DNA of 64,000 bases from Rosa chinensis (lineage: Eukaryota; Streptophyta; Magnoliopsida; Rosales; Rosaceae), in contig NC_037091.1 in NCBI RefSeq assembly GCF_002994745.2, positions 38,562,112 to 38,626,111 of the forward strand, given 5' to 3'. The notes beneath the pieces were generated by a model. That model saw nothing but the letters and a program-made list of their open reading frames with translations. It had not been told where the DNA came from and did no database searches. This document shows positions 57,513-64,000 of the stretch, in pieces. The position numbers were made by a program, and so were the translations under genes. Each line of letters begins with the position of its first letter. The first letter of the stretch is position 1.

Positions 57513-60157
57513 GTTCGTTTTCGATTCCTATTTGTTCTTCAATTTAGTTTACATTGGTCACTTTATATGGATTTATTGATCTGCCAGAATTGAGGCATTA
57601 ATTTAATGTTTTCATATTGTAGCAACTTTGTTTCTTCCATGACTTGGCATCTGAGTAATCGACTGCAATACTTTGAAGGTAACAATCTGATATTTTCCAA
57701 TTAGTTCTCTGTTTATCTGATGAAACCATTTCAATTTGATACTTTCAAGCACAACAAACACTCAGCCACATTTATCGTCTTTTTCCTTTATCATTGTTGT
57801 TTTTTATTTATCTATTAATTTTAAATACATACAATTTGATCTCAATTAATAAGCCAACTTTTAAGTTTTCAATAGTTCCAGTATCCAAAATGTTTTGCTA
57901 CTGCTTTCAGTTTTCAACTTTCTTTCTATTTTGTCTCTCTCTGTTTCCAGCTTCAATTTTAGATCTGTTGTTACTATTCCTTCCATTTTGAATTCTTGCT
58001 CATTTTGAAGCTCTTCGATTTTCAATTAATTCACTGAGGTATCTACAGCAAGATTGTTGTTTTGCTTATGGATGTTTGTTTTAGTATTTCATTTCTGTTA
58101 AATACAGGGTTAGAAGATCGTTTAAATTTTGACAATTGTCAACTCCTTAATCTTTATTGTTTTGTGAATCTGTATGCCTTATATATCAATGCTGCTTTTT
58201 ATTTCAAAATCACTATCTGCCATAGAGACAATCCTTTAGATCTGTATGAATTCAATAGGAATTCATCTTTGAAAAGAACATTCCCAAGATTATTGTTCTG
58301 CATTTTGATAATGTCATTCATGTTGCTTATTGGATAGTTGTAGCATGCAGATCCATATTCTTTTGTTTAGTTTATACTGATAAAGCTGCTCCAAGTATGT
58401 TGTTACATCATTCTTACAAACAAATTTCCATTACAGAAAAGTTAGTTTATCAACACACAGGCACTACTAGCTAACAAATGTACTACTACTTCTTACTGTA
58501 CCAAAGTGCTTTAAACTTCAAGCAGTTTTGTTTTTCATCTGATGTTAAGCTTAGAAAAATAATTCGTTTGCAACAACATATAATGCATAAGCTTTTGACA
58601 GAAAATGAAAATTCAGCATCCTTCAGATTCATATAAAAGCTGTCTTGCTGCCTTGACAATTAAAGGTTATGTATTCTTTATACTGTTTCTGTACAGGTTA
58701 AGCAATATCAGTATGCCAAAGATACAAAACGAATTGCTTCTAAAAAGTCATGGTTCTCTTACGAATCTAGTATGATTTGCAAATCGGATGGTTTCTTTTT
58801 CTAATTTTTTTTTTTCTATATGCTCTCCTTAAGTATACTTGGTTAGACTCCACGTCTAATCTAATTCAAGCACTCCTTCCACAGGTCTGGGAATGGCTTC
58901 TTGTGATTTTGATCATTGATTTATTTGTATTATCCTCCAACACTGTGGCACTCAAAGGTCAGACGATAAAGTATTTACAGTCTTGGACATCATTTTACAC
59001 TTTTCAATTTCAATATCTGCATCACTATTTATGCCTGGTAAATGCTAAATGCATATATCCACGTAGTTTAGTGTTGTTTAATGTGATGTTCATGATGTAA
59101 ATAGATACTTCTTCTTGATTTGATGTGGAGGTGTGCATTAGCTAATATTATGTTTTCATAGCATTTCTCAAATTCTCCATCTGCAAGATTTTTTAACTTT
59201 GGATGATGACTGCAGTTGAACATCTTTCTTTTTCTTCTTTGGGTGAAATAGTGATAACTCGATCAGCTATGAGTAGATGTATAGCAGCCTCCTTCAGTAC
59301 TCATGTTGTAAAGTTTTTAGTCACACAAAGGTGCTGAACTTGGGAACTTTGAGATCTTTTCTCACATGTTGTTTGTTATAGGAGAGATCTTCTATCATTG
59401 TTGTGTCTGAAATCTCTTTCTTTGAGAAATGCAGCACTTTTGAAAATTGTTTTTGTTATTTCCTGCAAAGGAAGAGGCAGTGACAGATTATTAATATGAA
59501 TGTTGTAAAATATGTTGCAGTAAACATGTAAAATGTTTGTCATTAATGAAATCGATATCTGATAGCTTTTAGTTCTCCTTACAATTTTATATCCCTGCAT
59601 ATTTTTGGTAGTCTCTGTATATACTATATAGAAATTTCTCCTAAAAAACATCGGTTTTCTTTTCTTTTCCTTAATTTCTTACCAATCTCAAAGTAGATAT
59701 CTATTTGTTTTCTGTAAAGTTCAGAAATATAGAAGTGATCATACTGGTATGTGTTTTTGATAATGGCATATGTTTTTGATTCATGAACTGATTTTCAGTA
59801 TTCTGTAATGATGAATTTTTAAGTTTTTTTGACTGGAGATGTTAAAGTTAGTTCCTTTACACACCACAAAATTCTATTTATGCTCAAATTGGGTCTACTG
59901 CATTTGAATCACCGTGAGTATATCTCATGCAACCAAGTAAAGCGGAATAATACGTCTCAATTAGCGGAACCTGCACTTCTACACTGCAATTAGTTGATAA
60001 AATACCAACAAATCAAGTTGATAAAATACCAGTTATTTATTTGCTACTCTATTCTTAAAATTTAATATCTCATTTCATCAATTAAAGTTTCAACTTCCAC
60101 AAGTTTCAGACTAAATATGCATAACTCCTCTACAACATCCTCTGCAACAGCAAAACT

Positions 60158-60188
60158 CCTGCAGCAAAGCGCAGGCAATTATTTCTAG
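60158..60188 (+). other. Helitron 3' hairpin and CTAG terminus
   Basis: A 5-bp stem CCTGC/GCAGG with an 8-base loop, 9-base spacer CAATTATTT, then CTAG and a T. This is the end signal at which rolling-circle transposition terminates. Confidence 0.6.
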
Positions 60189-60932
60189 TGAAATCTACAC
60201 GTGCTCCCTAATTTGTAACCCACCTTTTATTTTATTCTTCTGTTAAAATTCTCATAACAAGACAAAATTTAAGTTACTAAACAAGAAAAAATAGATTGTG
60301 GATTGTAAAATGGGAAATGTGAATTTTACTTCCCTTGATCAATAAGGAGATATTAAGACTGCCTTGATCAATAAGGAGCTATTAAAGACTGCAGTCAAGT
60401 TCACTAGTAAAAAAGTGAAAAACTGATTTACTCTGCAAATTTCTCTGCCTCTATTTCATTACTCTGTTCAGAGCTCTGTTCCATTCACTGATTTTCTGTA
60501 CCCAAAGCTTATTTTAGCTTCTTGGATGAGAAAAAAATAAAACATTGCATGGACACAAAACTGGGAGATCGAGTGCTTGTGAGCTTTGGCTGCAATTGGG
60601 GCAATGCCGTTTACTTTCATGGAATATGGTGCTTAAAGTGAGTTGGAATCAAGTGGATGCCATAGAAAAAGAAAAAGCAAAGTAAATTCTCTCTCTTTCC
60701 AAGATTAGATTATAAGATAGCTACGTAATTGCATCTTCATTCGTCCAGAGTTTGTCTAAACATTAGTTTTGAACATACCATGATCATTGCTTCTTTAACC
60801 CACTCAGCTGTGTTGGTTTGCTACTTGAACTTAAAATACACAGAAGGGACTAAAGTGTGAAAAAATTACGGGTGCTAGTTTGCTGCTTGACTGCTTGAAG
60901 TACCATTTAGCTATTTACCCTCTTAAAAATGG
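60189..60932. other. Non-coding stretch between the Helitron end and Mutator-like copy B
   Basis: AT-rich with a near-duplicate pair CCTTGATCAATAAGGAG (about 60340-60380). No gene or element border was recognised. Confidence 0.4.
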
Positions 60933-61078
60933 ATAAAATTAATAGAAAATTACACAGTAGCACCTGACCAAAGATATAAACACAGAAAACTCACATTCAA
61001 TTTGTTTTATACAAATAAGGACACAAGCTCAGGCCCAAAAACCAAATGAATCAGGCCTGCTTCGAATTTTAATAGAAA

Positions 61079-61435
61079 ATGACTAAAATGCTTGAGTTTC
61101 ATCACAATTTACGTGCATTGCCACTGACCAATATCCAATACCCAAACCTCCACGCGCTCCAGATCGTCTACCGCGACCTCAGACCTGAGAACGTCCTCCT
61201 CCGCGAGGACGACCACATCATGCTCTCCGACTTCGACCTCTGCTTCAAATCTGACGTCGTTCCGACCTTCGAGCGCCTCCCGGTCGAAAATCAAGGGGAT
61301 CCGCCAACTGCTTCGGATCGGGATATTTCTATTTCAGGTGTTGATTCATTCAGATCTATAAGTGGAGGAGCCATCATTGAGCAGAGAGAGAGAGAGAGGT
61401 TAGATCTCAATCGCTCTCTCTCTCCGTGTATGTGA
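61079..61435 (+). pseudogene. Captured AGC-VIII kinase fragment (copy B)
   Basis: The same 118-codon frame as at 15563-15919, with no residue difference seen: [16 protein letters not shown] and [16 protein letters not shown]. It is truncated on both sides to the catalytic-loop region, so it has no kinase activity. It lies about 140 bp from the element end. Confidence 0.75.
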
Positions 61436-61439
61436 AAAA

Positions 61440-61637
61440 TTGGAGAAGAAACGTTTATGGGTTCCCACTATTGTGGCACAAGTGTGTCTCTGCTTTGGTC
61501 TCTACCTTGCTTTTCAACTAGGTCAGCCTCAGAACTCTGTGAACCTCCATAGAAGAAGTGAAAGTAGAGATCTTTACTTCATCAGCGTCAGAGGAGGCTT
61601 CAGACCTCTCAAGCAGCAGACCCATATTCTCAAACAG
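61440..61637 (+). pseudogene. Captured first exon of a membrane protein gene (copy B)
   Basis: The same as 15361-15558: MEKKRLWVPTIVAQ..., one hydrophobic segment, ending at CAAACAG|GTAAAG. No downstream exon. The family is not recognised. Confidence 0.6.
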
Positions 61638-62214
61638 GTAAAGTTTTCATCTTTTTTTTACTCTCTGTTCATGGAATTGCAATGCTTCTTGCACAATTCG
61701 ATTTTGTTTTGGTTTTTGCTTGTTGGGTATAGCTTATTCCGTCTCTTATTGTATAAAGTGACGATATTTGTTGTATGCTAATTTTTGTTTGACATTCCTA
61801 ACATGGTGGTGGTTAGGAAATGTTGGGAAAGTTGGATAAATAATCGTACAGATTCATTTCATTATGTTTTTCTTCTGCTTTTGTAAGTTTGGCTCATATT
61901 AGTAGGAAGCACTGTCTGAATTTGCAGCTATCGTGGTGAAACCAATAGTTACTTAGACATTGCAGTACATACTAAATACGTAAAAAATTATCTGGAATGT
62001 TTAGACAAAGGTTAATTCAGTACTAGAAGTTCCATCATATGTATGGTAACTTTACATTAACCATCTTTATAATCAGAGTTGTATGAAATCTCTTGGCTCC
62101 ATCATGTCATATACCAAGGCATCAGGTGCTTCTTAAGCCTTGTTTTAAGTTCAAGCTTTGGTGGAATACTGTGTATTTTGGGGCCAATTATAACTAGAGA
62201 CTGAATTATATGAT

Positions 62215-62690
62215 TTCCATTGAGTGCAGTAGCAGAACTGGACGAGTACGAGTGCAGTAGCAGAACATAAGTACAAGTTGAATAGCAGAACTGGACTGAG
62301 TGTGAGTGCAGTAGCAGGATTGGATGAGTGCAGTAGCAAGATTAGGTGATGATGAGTGCAGTAGCAGAACAATAGTACAAGTGCAGTAGCAGAACTGGAT
62401 TAAGTATGAGTGCAGCGAGTACAGTAGCAGGATTGGACAAGTGCAGTAGCAGGATTAGGCGATGACGAGTACAGTAGCAGAACACGAGTACGAGGACAGT
62501 AGCAGAACTGGACGAGTATGAGTGCAACGAGTGCAGTAGCAGGATTAGGTGATGACAAGTGCAGTAGCAGGATTTGACTAGTGTAGTAGCAGGATTAGGC
62601 GATGACGAGTGCAGTAGCAAAACACGAGTACAAGTACAGTAGCAGAACTGGACGAGTATGAGTGCAGCGAATGTAGTAGTAGGATTACGC
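62215..62690. repeat. Minisatellite of AGTGCAGTAGCAG-type units (copy B)
   Basis: The reverse complement of the tract at 14318-14785, with a few unit differences (for example GTGAGTGCAG here against the shorter form in copy A). Confidence 0.8.
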
Positions 62691-63289
62691 AATGACGAGT
62701 GCATTACCGGAAGAGGGGATTTGTGTTGGGAAACGTACTAGTGAGACGAAGTTTAGAAAATTTTGGTACTTCAAAATTGTGGAAATTTCAATAGATATTT
62801 TGCGCAAATTAAAATTTAGAAAATTTGATTGAAGTTTTGATATATGGGGTAAATATTCGTATCTAAAACTAGTTTTGAAGACATTTTGGAGAGTTTAAAA
62901 TATCAATAAAGCTATCTTACGAAAAAAAAGTTACATAAAAAATATTATTCTAAAAAAAAAGTAATATAAATGGATTATTTAAAAAAAAAAAGTAACATAA
63001 AGGAATTAAAAGTAAAAAAAAAGTAGTTAAGGATAAAAATTTATTTTTTTCTCATGACATGTGGCAAGTGAAAAGCAGATTGTCCTTATTTGTAATATTT
63101 AATCATTATAAATGGATTAGAAGTCAAAAGAAGTAGTTAAGGGTAAAAAGGTAAATTAACTCATGACATGTGGCAAGTGGAGAGCACATTGTCCTTATTT
63201 GTAAGATTTAGTCCTTATATGTTTAATTCAATCTTTAAAGGATGTATTTGTTAAGTTATCTTTTGTCAATAACTTATATGTAATTTGTT

Positions 63290-63672
63290 AATTAATTAAC
63301 AATCCAATTCCCACATTGGAAATTGGGACACAAGTCTCATATTGGAGACTTGGCCAATATAACAATCCAAGGCCCACACCGGACACTTGGTAACAATCCA
63401 ATCGGAATTTTCCAATGGCAATATAATGAACCCAAATTCGGGCCCATGACGATTGGAGACGCAATTGGAGAGAGACCCGCTCTGATACCATGTTAAACAG
63501 CGACAAGCGTGGCCCGTGGCCCACCATTGTACCGATACTGTCCCAACTTAATCACCTATTAGGTGTTGGGTTTTAATCACAAAAGGCCTCGGTACAATTG
63601 GGTGAGATCCACCCACTTATAAGTTATATTTTATTTGTTACTCTTCTAATGTGGGATCTTTCCTCTCCAACA
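63290..63672 (-). mobile_element. TRIM element, 5' half (LTR plus primer site), split from its 3' half
   Basis: Read leftward: a 182-bp LTR (63672 to 63491; TGTTGGAGAG...GCTGTTTAACA), then the primer-binding site TGGTATCAGAGC (63490 to 63479), then about 190 bp of interior ending at GTTAATTAATT, where copy B of the Mutator-like element begins. The outer flank is TTCTA (63673-63677), the complement of TAGAA found beside the 3' half at 16393. There is no 3' LTR here. Confidence 0.85.
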
Positions 63673-63763
63673 TTCTATACTCTAATAGTTAGTGTACTAA
63701 TGAATAACAAAAACTTGATACAAGTCAGTAAAATGTAGAAAATAATAAGAAAACATATTTTAC

Positions 63764-63936
63764 CATAACTATTATTAAATGGTGAATGCCTTGAAGTTGA
63801 TGGTGTGCATGAGAATTTGGTGTGTTCCTCTTCTGTCACCCTGCTAGAAGTTTCAACTCCCTGAGAAAGTAGTGATGCATCAATTGGTTCTTCTTTTATA
63901 ATGTGCCCTTTTGTGGGTGTTCCAGGAGCCTTTTTT
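63764..63936 (-). CDS. Internal exon of an unassigned host gene, possibly the 5' part of the split PHD-finger gene
   Basis: A 173-bp open stretch with acceptor TTTCAG| at 63937 and donor TATG|GTAAAA at 63764. It reads KKAPGTPTKGHIIKEEPIDA, then SLLSQGVETSSRVTEEEH and SCTPSTSRHSPFNNSYG. Ser/Thr/Glu-rich, with no folded domain visible. If the 45-kb inversion is undone, it lies directly upstream of, and on the same strand as, the SPOC-like exons at 18275-20040. A linker of this sort would fit between PHD finger and SPOC-like domain. The link is inference. Confidence 0.4.
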
Positions 63937-64000
63937 CTGAAATGATAATAAAAAGATCAATACTATAATACCTTGCTGCAAACCATATATAGTCCCATTT

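Larger units (their letters stand above)
54718..60188 (+). mobile_element. Probable non-autonomous Helitron with captured gene fragments
   Basis: The right end has the three Helitron marks: a hairpin CCTGC-AGCAAAGC-GCAGG (60158-60175), nine bases of spacer, then CTAG (60185-60188) followed by host T. The left end, CTATATACTAAAGCTCC after an A, resembles plant Helitron starts (TCTATA...), but the expected first T appears substituted. There are no terminal inverted repeats or target duplication, as expected. Within 5.5 kb are a MYB first-exon fragment (56174-56302) and other exon-like pieces (56792-56833, 57440-57512) on the same strand, a habit of Helitrons. No Rep/helicase was found. The 3' end is well supported, the 5' end less so. 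Confidence 0.55.
60944..63289. mobile_element. Pack-MULE-like element, copy B (inverted relative to copy A)
   Basis: 2346 bp, about 99% like 13713-16054 by eye, in reverse orientation, with a few substitutions and length changes in A/T runs. Flanks on the plus strand are ATAAAATTAAT (60933-60943), the complement of copy A's left flank ATTAATTTTAT, and AATTAATTAA (63290-63299), the complement of copy A's right flank TTAATTAATT. So the target duplications are exchanged between copies. Confidence 0.8.

Overview
This is plant nuclear DNA: AT-rich, intron-containing and dominated by nested transposable elements around a cluster of CC-NB-LRR (NLR) disease-resistance genes. NLR style, low-copy gene fragments and element families suit a eudicot, probably a rosid and perhaps Rosaceae; that is an impression, not a measurement. 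No rRNA, tRNA or CRISPR array was seen.

Layout. 1-11049 (minus): NLR1, a broken CC-NB-LRR gene running off the left edge, with a young 6.6-kb Copia element (Copia-1, 3421-9992) inserted in its NB-ARC exon. 11364-13355: a 2-kb non-autonomous Ty3/Gypsy-type element whose two LTRs look identical. 13713-16054: copy A of a 2.3-kb Mutator-like element carrying fragments of two host genes. 16066-16392: the 3' half of a small LTR element (TRIM). 16506-18135: a second Mutator-like element with long inverted repeats. 18275-20345 and 27406-27474: a decayed PHD-finger/SPOC-like (AIPP2-type) gene split by Copia-2 (20346-27405), which itself holds a chimeric TRIM/Copia insertion (21262-23667). 28265-29241: a hAT remnant. 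29852-35418 (plus): NLR2, the nearly intact paralogue of NLR1, with a strongly expanded LRR array. 35726-54472 (minus): Copia-3, whose 5' LTR is split by a 12.7-kb CACTA transposon (41699-54387) with a TNP2 transposase gene and a second gene ending in a Ulp1-like protease. 54718-60188: a probable Helitron holding a MYB gene fragment. 60944-63289: copy B of the Mutator-like element, inverted relative to copy A. 63290-63672: the 5' half of the same TRIM. 63764-63936: one minus-strand host exon.

The main result is structural. Copies A and B are flanked by exchanged target-site duplications. The left duplication of A matches the far duplication of B, and the right one of A matches the near one of B. 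The TRIM is likewise cut in two, with its 5-bp duplication TAGAA at 16393-16397 and 63673-63677. The simplest reading is that recombination between the inverted copies flipped about 45 kb (or that an assembly joined the segment in the wrong orientation). Undoing the flip makes the TRIM whole, puts NLR1 and NLR2 in the same orientation as a tandem pair, and brings the exon at 63.8 kb next to the decayed PHD-finger gene, in the same orientation.

Functionally, the one plausibly expressed host gene is NLR2, an intracellular immune receptor. NLR1 is a pseudogene with at least three independent lesions. Most of the rest is transposon biology: recent elements (Copia-1, mini-Gypsy, the Mutator-like pair) beside older, frameshifted ones (Copia-2, Copia-3).
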